Assembly: GCF_003846185.1 (NCBI RefSeq)
Contig: NZ_ML123034.1
Span: 62,001-126,000 of the forward strand
Reading direction: 5' to 3'
Length of the DNA stretch: 64,000 nt
Origin: Streptomyces sp. ADI96-02
GTDB lineage: Bacteria > Actinomycetota > Actinomycetes > Streptomycetales > Streptomycetaceae
Within the stretch, counting starts at the first letter, position 1, and every line of letters starts with the position of its first letter. Of this stretch, positions 9,173-17,160 are shown in pieces. The notes below the pieces were generated by a model. That model did no database searches. It saw nothing but the letters and a program-made list of their open reading frames with translations, and had not been told where the DNA came from. The position numbers and the translations under genes are program-made.

Positions 9173-9423
9173 GATCCCTCGCTCCGCGCCCCGGTGCGCC
9201 ACGTGGTGCGGCGCAGCACGATCTGTTCGGGGCAGACGGCGCTGAGGAACCGGCCGACGCAGGTGGCCAGGCGGTCCTCGGCCAGCGTGTAGAGAATCCG
9301 GTTGCCCTCCCGTCGCTCCGTGACCAGTCCGGCTCCCTTGAGTACGCCGAGATGCCGGGAGATGGAAGGCGCGCTGATCGTGAACCTGGCCGCGATCTCG
9401 CCGGCCGCGAGTTCACCGCCTCT
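9169..9423 (-). pseudogene. N-terminally truncated ArsR-family regulator
   Basis: The frame encodes 84 residues of an ArsR winged helix: recognition helix region 'ISAPSISRHLGVLKGAGLV', wing 'TERREGNRILY', and the usual tail. The first helix, normally about 20-25 residues ending in 'PTRR.ILELL', is missing. The frame runs open upstream into the end of the next gene but contains no ATG, GTG or TTG that would give a normal start. Its stop overlaps the DUF2071 start. This looks like a decapitated repressor left behind after a small deletion; sequencing error is the alternative. Confidence 0.75.
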
Positions 9424-9433
9424 GACCCATCGA

Positions 9434-9448
9434 CCGCCGTTTCGGCGG
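9434..9448 (-). terminator. Short GC hairpin between the GHKL-like gene and the ArsR remnant
   Basis: A six-base stem (ccgccg/cggcgg) with a three-base loop lies just downstream of the GHKL-like gene stop (9467). It sits where the missing start of the ArsR gene would be. Confidence 0.4.
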
Positions 9449-9466
9449 CGGGGCTCTGCCGTCCGG

Positions 9467-10057
9467 CTACAGATCCAGCAGCGCCCACACCCGACGCCCG
9501 TCGTCCGCCGTGTCCGTGCCGCACGACACCGCCCCCAGCCTGGTCAGTTCCCGCAGTACCGCGTCATGCGCCGCGGCAGGACCGGGGCAGTGGGACAGGG
9601 CGACGATCAGCGCCTGCCGGGACTGGTCCGCCAGGTGCACGGACACGCGGCGACCACCGTCCGCCACGGCGGTCCGCACCAGCAACTCCGTCACGCCGGC
9701 GGCGACTTGGTCGATCTCCCCGTATCCCCACTCGTGCAGCCGGCCCAGCACACGCCGCGCCGCCCTCCCCGCAGACCACGGGGCGGCCTCCAGCGCCCAG
9801 TTCGCCGACCGCCGGTTCCGCACGTGCATCCGGGGCCGCGCCGCGCCCGCAGGCCGGGTGTCCGGGCGCGGCGGAGAGATCGGCCGCTTCGGCGGGGGCG
9901 GAGTCTTCGGCGGATGGTCCGGAGTGTGCTCGACAGAGGCCATCGGGGCTCCCAGCTTCGGCGCGGACCAGCCATCGTAGACCCGGCCCGGCGGCCCACG
10001 AGCGGAACGGGACGACTCCTCCAGCCTTCCGAACTCCGCAGTGCCGGTCACAGACAT
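9467..10057 (-). CDS. GHKL-like regulatory protein with degenerate ATP site
   Basis: A 196-residue protein. The first 80 residues are Pro/Arg/Gly-rich and look disordered. Residues about 85-196 match the layout of the RsbW-like anti-sigma/ATPase proteins common in Streptomyces: 'APWSAGRAARRVLGRLHEWGYGEID' corresponds to the usual first helix. The position of the N-box, normally Glu..Asn, reads 'ELLVRTAVADG', so the magnesium-binding Asn is absent. ATP binding and kinase activity are therefore doubtful. The start at ATG 10057 is preferred over upstream ones because coding character fades before it and gaggcaggg lies upstream. A role in partner-switch signalling is inferred from the fold only. 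Confidence 0.7.
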   Translation of the reverse strand: MSVTGTAEFGRLEESSRSARGPPGRVYDGWSAPKLGAPMASVEHTPDHPPKTPPPPKRPISPPRPDTRPAGAARPRMHVRNRRSANWALEAAPWSAGRAARRVLGRLHEWGYGEIDQVAAGVTELLVRTAVADGGRRVSVHLADQSRQALIVALSHCPGPAAAHDAVLRELTRLGAVSCGTDTADDGRRVWALLDL

Positions 10058-10134
10058 GCGGCCCTGCCTCAGTCCGTGCGGCACCGCTCGGTTCCGGAGA
10101 GGTCGAGCGCGAGCGCGAGAGGTGCGGGGCAGCG

Positions 10135-10314
10135 TCAGGCGGCCGGCATGGGCACGTTGACATGCGTGCCCACGTTGTTGACGAGCCGTGTCTGGACGTG
10201 GGAGGTCGGGTCGAACTGCTCGGTCTGGTCGTTCTTGGCGGTGGTTCCGTTGTTCTGCAGAGTGAGGCGGCCGTCGTAAGGGTTCTTCAGGGGCGGCGAC
10301 GAGAATGCGGCCAT
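10135..10314 (-). CDS. Small hypothetical protein, 59 residues
   Basis: The frame from ATG 10314 encodes a polar 59-residue protein rich in Asn, Thr, Val and Gln. It has the strong C/G third-position bias of real genes, which disappears upstream of this ATG. No transmembrane helix, signal or known motif is visible, and no clear ribosome site precedes the start. It ends 77 bases before the GHKL-like gene on the same strand and may be co-transcribed with it. Function unknown. Confidence 0.5.
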   Translation of the reverse strand: MAAFSSPPLKNPYDGRLTLQNNGTTAKNDQTEQFDPTSHVQTRLVNNVGTHVNVPMPAA

Positions 10315-10761
10315 GACCGGGCAACGAATGAGCAGGGACGCGCGTCCGAAGCCTCGTTCCGGGCTATCGCCGCATCCGCCCGTTCGGTCGTCCGATACTC
10401 GACCTGAATCTCGACCGGCTTGTTGATCGTGGCTGCGTTTCCTGTGCCCGGACTGAAGAAAACCATGGAAAGCGAAGAACGCACAGCGCGGGCTTGTCCA
10501 CGCCGTCGAGGACCTGGCGCGGTGAACGCAGACGTGTACACCGCAGGCGGACAACACCCAGGTCGGGAGGGTGGAAGACCTCGGCGTCCGAGGGGCGTTC
10601 ACCGGCGGCTTCGGTGCTGCGGCCGGTAGGGGAAACCCAAACATCTGATCGTAGGATGACCCCAGCTCTCAGGCGTGCGAGGCATGTCGCGACTCTGGTC
10701 GGATACAGCGTCGCGCACCCTCGTACTGCGGCTTGAGGCAGGTGACGACATAGGGAAGTTC
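10315..10761. other. Divergent intergenic region
   Basis: About 447 bases between the leftward small protein and the rightward amidase. It should hold both promoters. Open frames here lack the codon bias of the neighbours. I could not fix a promoter with confidence; a TAGGAT box at 10652-10657 is a possible -10 element for the amidase. Confidence 0.4.
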
Positions 10762-11976
10762 ATGCAATTACGTAAGACGATCCCCGCAATTGCTTTCGGC
10801 ATGGTGTCATTGGCGACGCCTCTCGCCACCGCGAGTGCCGGCATTGCCGCGACGGCGAGTGAGGCGGCGTCAGCAGACTCCTCCCAGGTCGAGGACGCCA
10901 CGCTCACCGACGACAACGGCAAGCCCACCGGCGCGCTGTCCGCGAAGGCCGTATCACCGGCCGAGAAGGTGTTCTCCACCGGGAAGATCACCGGCGAGCA
11001 CTTCTCGTCGATCGGCCTCAGCTGGAAGAAGGAATCCGCCGTCGACGGCGGGCTGACCGCCGAGACCAGGATCCAGCGCGACGGCGTCTGGGGGTCGTGG
11101 CGGGACATTCCCCTGGAGCTTGACGAGGGTGTGGCCAGGGAAGCCAAGCGGGGAGGCGCGCCCGCTTTCTACACGGACGACGCGGACGGGGTGGAGGTCC
11201 GCTTCACCTCTCCGCAGGAACGTCTGCCGCAGGACCTGCGGCTGTCCTTCATCGATCCGGCCCAGAGCCCGACCGCAGCCGTCTCGGACCGTCAGGCGCG
11301 CTCCACGCAGGCCGGACAGCCGGAAGTCAAGCTGCGGAAGGACTGGGGGGCGAACGAGAATCTGGCCGATCCCGGGTACAAGACCCAGTCCTCGATCAAG
11401 GCCGCCCTCGTCCACCACACCGTGACGGGGAACAACTCCTACACCCAGGATCAGGTGCCGCTGATCATCAATGGCATCTACGTCCACCACATCACGAACC
11501 TCGGCTACGGCGATTTCCCGTACCACTTCATCGTCGACCGTTTCGGCGGCATCTGGGAAGGCCGCAAGGGTTCCGTCGAAATGCGGCCCGGCACCGCGAT
11601 TCCCGGCATCCTCGGCGGCCACGCGGCAGGCTTCAACACGAACACCTTCGGCGTCGCGATGCTCGGCAACTTCGAGCCGAACAACAGTGAAGGAGGAGAG
11701 AACACCGGTCCGGACCCGAAGCCGACCGAAGCCATGACCAACAGCCTGGCCGACCTGCTCGCCTGGAAGAGCGGCCAGTACCAGCTGGCGCCGGAAGGCT
11801 CCACGCAGCTCGTCTCGGCCGGCGGAGGCGGCGCCAACCCGCACCCGGTGGGCACCGTGCTCGACGTTCCGGTCATCTCCAGCCACCGGGACGTGAACGT
11901 CACGACCTGTCCGGGCGGCAAGCTCTACGAGACGCTTCCCGCCCTGCGCGAGAAGGTGGCCGAACGGCTCGGCTGA
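10762..11976 (+). CDS. Secreted peptidoglycan-recognition / N-acetylmuramoyl-L-alanine amidase
   Basis: A 404-residue exported wall hydrolase. It has a signal peptide (residues 1-32), then a roughly 150-residue N-terminal beta domain typical of Streptomyces PGRP proteins. The amidase_2/PGRP catalytic domain is at about 190-395. Zinc ligands are visible as His218/His219 in 'LVHHTV', His375 in 'SSHRDV' and Cys383 in 'TTCPGG'. The enzyme should cut the bond between MurNAc and L-Ala in peptidoglycan outside the cell. Start ATG 10762 has 'agggaag' at the right distance, so the longer frame from 10675 is rejected. It is transcribed alone and followed by a stem-loop. Confidence 0.92.
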   Translation: MQLRKTIPAIAFGMVSLATPLATASAGIAATASEAASADSSQVEDATLTDDNGKPTGALSAKAVSPAEKVFSTGKITGEHFSSIGLSWKKESAVDGGLTAETRIQRDGVWGSWRDIPLELDEGVAREAKRGGAPAFYTDDADGVEVRFTSPQERLPQDLRLSFIDPAQSPTAAVSDRQARSTQAGQPEVKLRKDWGANENLADPGYKTQSSIKAALVHHTVTGNNSYTQDQVPLIINGIYVHHITNLGYGDFPYHFIVDRFGGIWEGRKGSVEMRPGTAIPGILGGHAAGFNTNTFGVAMLGNFEPNNSEGGENTGPDPKPTEAMTNSLADLLAWKSGQYQLAPEGSTQLVSAGGGGANPHPVGTVLDVPVISSHRDVNVTTCPGGKLYETLPALREKVAERLG

Positions 11977-11988
11977 GTAACACGCCGG

Positions 11989-12026
11989 GGCGCCCGTGTT
12001 CCTCTTCCCCTCCGGACACGGGCGCC
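11989..12026 (+). terminator. Stem-loop after the amidase gene
   Basis: Eleven-base perfect arms (ggcgcccgtgt, 11989-11999, and its complement, 12016-12026) with a 16-base loop, twelve bases past the amidase stop codon. There is no T-run, as is usual in Streptomyces. Confidence 0.7.
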
Positions 12027-12262
12027 TCGGCACAACGCCGAGCGGTACGAGACGTTTCCCGGCACGGTCGCGCCGGCGAACGTCTGCCTTCACCCGATGA
12101 GGTGAAGCAGCAGGATCGAAGTCGTCTTCCTCCCGCACCGGCCGACGCCGTGCCGGCCGAGCCGCGGCCGTGCTCCGCCCGCACTCCGGCTCCGTGCGAC
12201 ACCGCATCGCCGCGCGTCACTGATGAGAACTTTATGTGCGGACGTGATTACTCTGTGCGTCC

Positions 12263-12700
12263 ATGAGGGCTGGTCCGGGTTCCCGAAACAGTCGATTCCG
12301 GCCGGGGGCCGGGACGGCGCTGCTGGTGTTGCTCGCCGCCCTCGTTCATGTGCTGGCCTGTTCCCATGGACCGACGGCCGCCACCGGGTGGCGGGCGGAC
12401 GCGATCGTGGCGGCCACGGCTCCCGCCGGCCCGCTCTCGGCGGACTCCTCTCGGCTCCCGGCCGCCCTGCTTCCCCCCACCGGCGGCGAGGACTCGGTCT
12501 GTTCGGACCTGGACGCCCCGACCCTTCAGCCGTCGCGCGACCTCCCAGCGGGGGCGCAGAGCCCCCAGGACCGTCCGCACTGCGTCGAAGCCGCGTTCCG
12601 AGCCCCGGCGGGGCCGCTGCTCCTCCCGGCTCGCGCCGCCTTCTCCGACGCGTCGTCCACGGGGCGCGCGAGGGCCCTGCTCGGCGTGTGGCGGACCTGA
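12263..12700 (+). CDS. Small secreted or membrane-anchored cysteine-containing protein
   Basis: A 145-residue protein with a basic N-terminus and one hydrophobic segment (about 17-34) that ends in 'LACSHG'. The rest is Ala/Pro/Ser-rich, with two further cysteines ('SVCSD' and 'PHCVEAA'). No catalytic domain is recognised. The ATG at 12263 has no obvious ribosome site, so a leaderless or weakly translated start is possible. It lies 165 bases before the cysteine-synthase-like gene and its MFS partner on the same strand, and probably belongs to the same unit. The Cys/His placement could suit metal or thiol binding, which is speculation. Confidence 0.65.
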   Translation: MRAGPGSRNSRFRPGAGTALLVLLAALVHVLACSHGPTAATGWRADAIVAATAPAGPLSADSSRLPAALLPPTGGEDSVCSDLDAPTLQPSRDLPAGAQSPQDRPHCVEAAFRAPAGPLLLPARAAFSDASSTGRARALLGVWRT

Positions 12701-12865
12701 TCAACGCCTGAGGGCCCCTCCCCGCGATCCCCCGCCTCGGCGGCCGTCCTCCGGACGCGCGCGGGACACCCCGGGCCGCCCGTACGGCAGTCGATCAGCT
12801 CCGTCCTTCCTCCCTCGACCCACGGCCGTGGCCCCGCGTGGCCTCCGCCGCAGGAGAGACTCGCC

Positions 12866-14041
12866 ATGGAACACCTCCGTCCTTCCGCCCTGCCCGACGA
12901 CGCCTCCCTGCCCCACGACACCGTCGTGCCCGATTCGCCGGCCCAGCTCCTGGCCCGCGTGAACCGCCCCGTCCACACCACGGCCCAACTCGTCGGCGAC
13001 ACGCCCGTCCTGTGGATCGGCGCGCCGTTCAGCGGCTCCGGTTCCGGCTTCTGGGCCAAGCTCGAAGGCCACAATCCCGGCGGCATCAAGGACCGGACCG
13101 CCCTGTACATGGTGCGCAGGGCCCGCGAGCGCGGGGCGCTCCGGCCCGGCGCCCGGATCGTCGAATCCACCTCGGGGACGCTCGGCCTCGGCCTGGCCCT
13201 GGCCGGGTCGGCGTTCGGCCATCCCCTCACCGTCGTCGGCGATCCCGGCATGGAGCCGCTGATGACGGGCCTGCTCACCGCGTACGGGGCGGAGGTCGAC
13301 CTCGTCGACCGCCCTCACCCGACCGGCGGCTGGCAGCAGGCGCGGCGCGCGCGGGTCGAGGAGATCCTCGCGGCCCACCCCGGCGCGTGGTGCCCCGACC
13401 AGTACAACAACCCGGACAACGTGGCGGCCTACGCGCCGCTCGCCCACGAACTCGTCGCGCAGCTCGGCCGGATCGACACCCTCGTCGTCTCCGTCGGCAC
13501 CGGCGGCCACTCGGCCGGCATCGCGTCCGTGCTGCGCCGGTACTTCCCCCGGCTGCGCGTGGTGGGCGTCGACACCACCGGTTCGACGATCTTCGGCCAG
13601 CTCGCCGCGCCCCGTCTGATGCGCGGCCTGGGCAGCAGCATCTATCCGCGCAACGTCTCCTACGGCCTGTTCGACGAGGTCCACTGGGTCGCCGCGCACG
13701 AAGCGGTCTGGGCGGCGCGCTCCCTGGCCCGGCAGCACTACGCCACCGGAGGCTGGAGCGTCGGAGCCGTCGCTCTGGTGGCCCGTTGGGCCGCGCGCGA
13801 ACAGCCCGCCGAGAACCGTATCGTCGCGGTCTTCCCGGACGGCCCCCAGCGGTACGTCGGCACCGTCTTCGACGACGCGTACTGCGAGGAGCACGGTCTG
13901 CTGGGCAGGCCGCCCGCCGACGATCCCGACGAGATCGACGACCCCGGCGAACGCACCGTCATCCGCTGGACGCGGTGCGCCCGGGTGAGCGATCCGCTGG
14001 CCGCCGCCGAGCCGCCCGCTCTCAGCGGAGCCGCCCGATGA
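12866..14041 (+). CDS. Cysteine synthase-like PLP-dependent enzyme (fold type II)
   Basis: A 391-residue cytosolic enzyme of the O-acetylserine sulfhydrylase/cystathionine beta-synthase family. Lys75 in 'NPGGIKDRT' is the Schiff-base lysine. 'STSGTLG' (101-107) matches the substrate carboxylate loop, and 'GTGGHSAG' holds the PLP phosphate. N- and C-terminal extensions make it about 70 residues longer than CysK. Such divergent paralogues often make special amino acids (for example diaminopropionate in siderophore pathways) rather than cysteine. The MFS exporter starts inside its last codon (ATGA), so enzyme and exporter are coupled, which favours a product or intermediate that leaves the cell. 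Confidence 0.88.
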   Translation: MEHLRPSALPDDASLPHDTVVPDSPAQLLARVNRPVHTTAQLVGDTPVLWIGAPFSGSGSGFWAKLEGHNPGGIKDRTALYMVRRARERGALRPGARIVESTSGTLGLGLALAGSAFGHPLTVVGDPGMEPLMTGLLTAYGAEVDLVDRPHPTGGWQQARRARVEEILAAHPGAWCPDQYNNPDNVAAYAPLAHELVAQLGRIDTLVVSVGTGGHSAGIASVLRRYFPRLRVVGVDTTGSTIFGQLAAPRLMRGLGSSIYPRNVSYGLFDEVHWVAAHEAVWAARSLARQHYATGGWSVGAVALVARWAAREQPAENRIVAVFPDGPQRYVGTVFDDAYCEEHGLLGRPPADDPDEIDDPGERTVIRWTRCARVSDPLAAAEPPALSGAAR

Positions 14042-15285
14042 AGCGGCTGTGGCGGCAGACCCGCTCCTTCCCGCCGGCCGTACGGCTGCTGATGGCCAAC
14101 CAGTTCGCCATCAACCTCGCCTTCTACATGCTCATGCCCTACCTCGCCGCGCACCTCTCGGGCGGGCTCGGGCTCGCCGCCTGGGCGGTCGGGCTCGTCC
14201 TCGGCGTACGCAACCTCTCCCAGCAGGGCATGTTCCTCATCGGCGGCACCATCGCCGACCGCTTCGGCTACAAGGCCCCCATCATGGCCGGCTGCCTCCT
14301 GCGGACCTTCGGCTTCGGCCTGCTCGGCTGGGTCGACAGCCTTCCCGCCCTCATCGCCGCCTCGGCCGCCACCGGCTTCGCGGGGGCGCTCTTCAACCCG
14401 GCGGTCCGCGCCTACCTGGCGGCCGAGGCGGGGGAGCGCCGCGTGGACGCCTTCGCCGCGTTCAACGTCTACTACCAGGCGGGCATGCTCCTCGGCCCTC
14501 TCGTCGGCCTCGCCCTGCTGGCGACCGACTTCCGCCTGGTCTGCGCCGTCGCCGCGGCCGTCTTCGCCGCCCTCACGCTCCTCCAGGCGCGCGCGCTGCC
14601 CACGCGCGGCGGAAGGAGCGCCGCCGGAAGCGGCGGAGTCCTCGCGCAGTGGCGTACGGTCGTGGCCAATCGGCCCTTCCTCCTCTTCTCCACCGCGATG
14701 ATCGGCTCCTACGTGCTGGCCTTCCAGGTGTATCTGGCTCTCCCGCTGGCCGCGGGAGAGGCCATGGGCGACGACGGGACTCTGGTCACCAGCGGGCTGT
14801 TCGTGCTCTCGGCGGCGGTCGCCGTCGTCGGCCAGCTCCGTCTGACCAGCCTGGCGAAGCGGCGGTGGACTCCCACGGCGGCGCTCGTGCGCGGTCTGAC
14901 GTGCATGGGGCTGGCCTTCGTGCCGCCGGCGCTCGCCCCGCCGGGCGTCCCCGCCGCGCTCGTCGCCGCGCTCGCCGCGGCCGTGGTGCTGCTGGCGGCG
15001 GGCGGAGCCGTGGTGTACCCCTTCGAGATGGACACGGTGGTCGCCCTGTCCGGCGACCGCCTCGTCGCCACGCACTACGGCTTCTACAACACCGTGTCGG
15101 GTGTGGGCATCACCGTGGGGAACCTCCTCACCGGCGCCCTGTGGGACTTCGCCGAACGTCACGACGCGCGCTGGCTGACCTGGTGCGCCCTGTCCTCCGT
15201 GGGACTGGCGTGCGCGGCGTCGATCGCGGCCCTCGCCCGCCGGGGCCGGCTGACGGCCCGGCGTCCGGAGCCGGCCGTCGCGTAG
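14038..15285 (+). CDS. MFS transporter coupled to the cysteine-synthase-like gene
   Basis: A 415-residue membrane protein with about 12 hydrophobic helices. An MFS signature '[13 protein letters not shown]' follows helix 2, as in MdtH-like drug/metabolite exporters. A central hydrophilic loop is near residues 180-205. The ATG at 14038 overlaps the preceding stop by four bases. Coupling suggests that it exports the product, or protects from an intermediate, of the PLP enzyme. Cysteine or a cysteine-like amino acid is one possibility. It ends at a wobble-paired stem-loop shared with the convergent gene. Confidence 0.88.
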   Translation: MKRLWRQTRSFPPAVRLLMANQFAINLAFYMLMPYLAAHLSGGLGLAAWAVGLVLGVRNLSQQGMFLIGGTIADRFGYKAPIMAGCLLRTFGFGLLGWVDSLPALIAASAATGFAGALFNPAVRAYLAAEAGERRVDAFAAFNVYYQAGMLLGPLVGLALLATDFRLVCAVAAAVFAALTLLQARALPTRGGRSAAGSGGVLAQWRTVVANRPFLLFSTAMIGSYVLAFQVYLALPLAAGEAMGDDGTLVTSGLFVLSAAVAVVGQLRLTSLAKRRWTPTAALVRGLTCMGLAFVPPALAPPGVPAALVAALAAAVVLLAAGGAVVYPFEMDTVVALSGDRLVATHYGFYNTVSGVGITVGNLLTGALWDFAERHDARWLTWCALSSVGLACAASIAALARRGRLTARRPEPAVA

Positions 15286-15300
15286 CGGACTCGGCCGGGA

Positions 15301-15337
15301 CCCCGCGGTCGCGCACCGGCTCGACGCGATCGCGGGG
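15301..15337. terminator. Bidirectional stem-loop between convergent genes
   Basis: Thirteen-base arms (15301-15313 and 15325-15337) pair completely if one G-U is allowed, with an 11-base loop. It lies between the MFS stop and the Sel1-like protein stop. Confidence 0.6.
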
Positions 15338-15375
15338 GCCCGCCGTTGGGTGTCGGCCGTCCCCGGGGCGGGTCC

Positions 15376-16254
15376 TCATTCCCACGCCCTGATGGGGTGG
15401 CGGCGGGCGGACGCGATCAGGGGCCGGGAGTTCTTGGGTCTGGGCTGGAGGCCGTCGTGCGCCAGCCGGGAACGCGCCTGCTGTGCGGGGTCCGCACCGA
15501 TGAGGTTGCGGATGTGGTGGGTGAAGTCCGGGTCGGTGAGGGGGAGGTCGAAGTCGTCGACGTATCCGACGGCCGCCGGTACGTAGTCGAGGACGGCTCC
15601 CACCTCGGCGGGCACGGGTGCGGAATCCGTCTTGAGCGCGCCGAGGATGCGCAGGGCGGTGGGCAGCAGGCTCGCGTCCGTCGCGGTGACGGCCTTGAGC
15701 GCGGCGCTCACGTCATAGGGCACGTCGTCGGGCGTGTCGGAGTCGTCCGCCGGTCCGCCGCCGGAAGGGTCGTCGGACGCGTCGGTGGAGGGCGCGCTCC
15801 GGAGCAGTTCGCTCTGCTCGTGCCACCACCGGGCCGGCCCGTGCTCGCCGAGGGCAAGGTGGTGGAGATAGAGGCAGTAGGCGGAGGCCGGGTCCCCGGC
15901 CCCGGCCGCGTACTGCCACCAGAAGCGGGCGTTCTCCTCGGACTCGGCGAGTTGGAGGATGCACCCGAGGACCCGTGCGCCGGACGGTTCGGGGAGTTGG
16001 GGGGTGAGGAAGGTGTCCAGGGTGCGCAGAGCGGCGGTGTGGGTGACCACGGTCTCGCAGAGGGTCTGGAGGTTCTGGGCGGCCTCGTGTGCGGTGGGCC
16101 CGGCCGGTGGTGCCGGGATCGCGGGCGGCGGGGCCGTGTCGTAGGCGTGCAGACGGGCGAGGACACGTGCTTCGGCCGCGTCGATGTCGTCCTGCGTGTA
16201 CGGAGTGGAGACGAGGCGGGCTCGGGAGAGGAACTCGTCGACGTGGGGCGTCAT
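15376..16254 (-). CDS. Sel1/TPR-like helical protein encoded with the ECF sigma factor
   Basis: A 292-residue predicted soluble protein. Residues about 105-150 ('ENARFWWQYAAGAGDPASAYCLYLHHLALG') resemble Sel1-type helical repeats, which mediate protein contacts. An acidic linker (about 155-180) follows, and then an unassigned C-terminal region. No transmembrane segment is visible, so it is not a classical membrane anti-sigma factor. Its ATG overlaps the sigma factor stop (ATGA), so the two are made together. It may bind the sigma factor or transmit a signal to it (inference). Confidence 0.75.
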   Translation of the reverse strand: MTPHVDEFLSRARLVSTPYTQDDIDAAEARVLARLHAYDTAPPPAIPAPPAGPTAHEAAQNLQTLCETVVTHTAALRTLDTFLTPQLPEPSGARVLGCILQLAESEENARFWWQYAAGAGDPASAYCLYLHHLALGEHGPARWWHEQSELLRSAPSTDASDDPSGGGPADDSDTPDDVPYDVSAALKAVTATDASLLPTALRILGALKTDSAPVPAEVGAVLDYVPAAVGYVDDFDLPLTDPDFTHHIRNLIGADPAQQARSRLAHDGLQPRPKNSRPLIASARRHPIRAWE

Positions 16255-16820
16255 CGCTGTCCTTCCATGGTGCGGTCGGGCCCGAGGATCTCCCGGAGTC
16301 TGCGCAGGGAGTGACGGACCGTGGAGCGGACCGTGGCCTTCGTCATGCCGAGTACGGCGGCGACCTCGGGCGCGTTCATTCCGTGGAGGTAGGTCATCAC
16401 CATGACGTCCTGCTGACGGTCGGTCAGCCGGCGCATGGCCCGAAAGAGGGCGAGGGATTCGGTGATCTGACCGATGGGGTCGACGGCGTCGCGCAGGGCG
16501 ACCGTGTCGAAGGCGGCGTCGTCGATCAGCGGGGGCCGGCGCGCGCGGGCCCGGGTGTGGTCGATGACCTTGTTGCGCATGACGGTCCAGGCGTACGCCG
16601 CCGGATTCTCCTTGAGCAGCACCTGGTCCCAGCTGCGCAGCAGTTGCTCGAAGGTGCTGTCGATGGCCTCTTCGGCGTCCTGGCGGTGGTGGAGGAACGT
16701 CTCGGCGTAGTGGACGTAGTTGGCCCGGTTCATCTGGTGGAACGCCGTGAACGAGAGGTCCGGGTGCGACGGGGTCACGTGCTGGGCGCCGGAGGTGTCG
16801 CGGCTGCGGCTCTTCGTCAC
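16251..16820 (-). CDS. ECF-type RNA polymerase sigma factor
   Basis: A 189-residue sigma-70 family protein. Region 2 is at about 25-95, with the helix 'AYAWTVMRNKVIDHTRARARR' for -10 recognition. Region 4 is at about 125-180, with the helix-turn-helix 'MNAPEVAAVLGMTKATVRSTVRHSLRRL'. It has no regions 1.1 or 3, as expected for the ECF group. The start is the GTG at 16820, which overlaps the stop of a small upstream frame (GTGA). The downstream gene starts inside its stop codon. The target promoter is not evident here; autoregulation is common in the family. Confidence 0.9.
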   Translation of the reverse strand: MTKSRSRDTSGAQHVTPSHPDLSFTAFHQMNRANYVHYAETFLHHRQDAEEAIDSTFEQLLRSWDQVLLKENPAAYAWTVMRNKVIDHTRARARRPPLIDDAAFDTVALRDAVDPIGQITESLALFRAMRRLTDRQQDVMVMTYLHGMNAPEVAAVLGMTKATVRSTVRHSLRRLREILGPDRTMEGQR

Positions 16821-16975
16821 CGGCCGTCCCCGCGCGCTCGGTGGCGGCTCGTCCCGTCGACGTCTGCCCCGACCACCGCGGCCGTCGCGGTGCGCGGCGG
16901 AGCGACGGCCGCTCCCCCGCGTCCGCGCGCCGGGGCGGCGAGGATCGTCAGGTCTCCTGCGAGTCGGGTCGTCAC
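16817..16975 (-). CDS. Small leader ORF (52 residues) coupled to the ECF sigma factor
   Basis: From GTG 16975 a frame of 52 codons ends in a TGA that shares four bases with the sigma factor GTG start (GTGA). A strong purine-rich ribosome site (aggagagggg) lies just upstream, and third positions are overwhelmingly G or C. The peptide is Ala/Arg/Gly/Thr-rich with no signal or membrane helix. The arrangement is the standard actinomycete coupling. Either this is the true first gene of the operon, or it is a translated leader that controls entry of ribosomes into the sigma gene. An N-terminal extension of the sigma factor is excluded, because the frames differ. Confidence 0.5.
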   Translation of the reverse strand: MTTRLAGDLTILAAPARGRGGAAVAPPRTATAAVVGADVDGTSRHRARGDGR

Positions 16976-17160
16976 AGACGTTGGCCCCTCTCCTGTGAAG
17001 GTCCGGGCTGCGGCTGGTGTGTGCCCGGGAGTGCGCCGGAGTGCGCCTTCATCCAGAACGACGACCCAGGGGGCGCTGATGTGCAGTGGCAATCCGAAGA
17101 ATGTCACCCCGGGGCGATGCCCGGTGACCGACAGGTGTTCCCTGCGGCTTATGTCCGCCG
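16976..17160. other. Upstream region of the sigma operon, with 10-bp tandem repeat
   Basis: This region lies between the MFS gene stop and the leader ORF and must contain the sigma operon promoter. A perfect 10-bp tandem repeat (ggagtgcgcc) occupies 17028-17047. No other gene is seen. Confidence 0.4.

Noticed and set aside
12190-12262. Zur box before the PLP enzyme unit
   Set aside because: The sequence is AT-richer than its surroundings, but it does not fit the TGAAAATGATTTTCA-like consensus.
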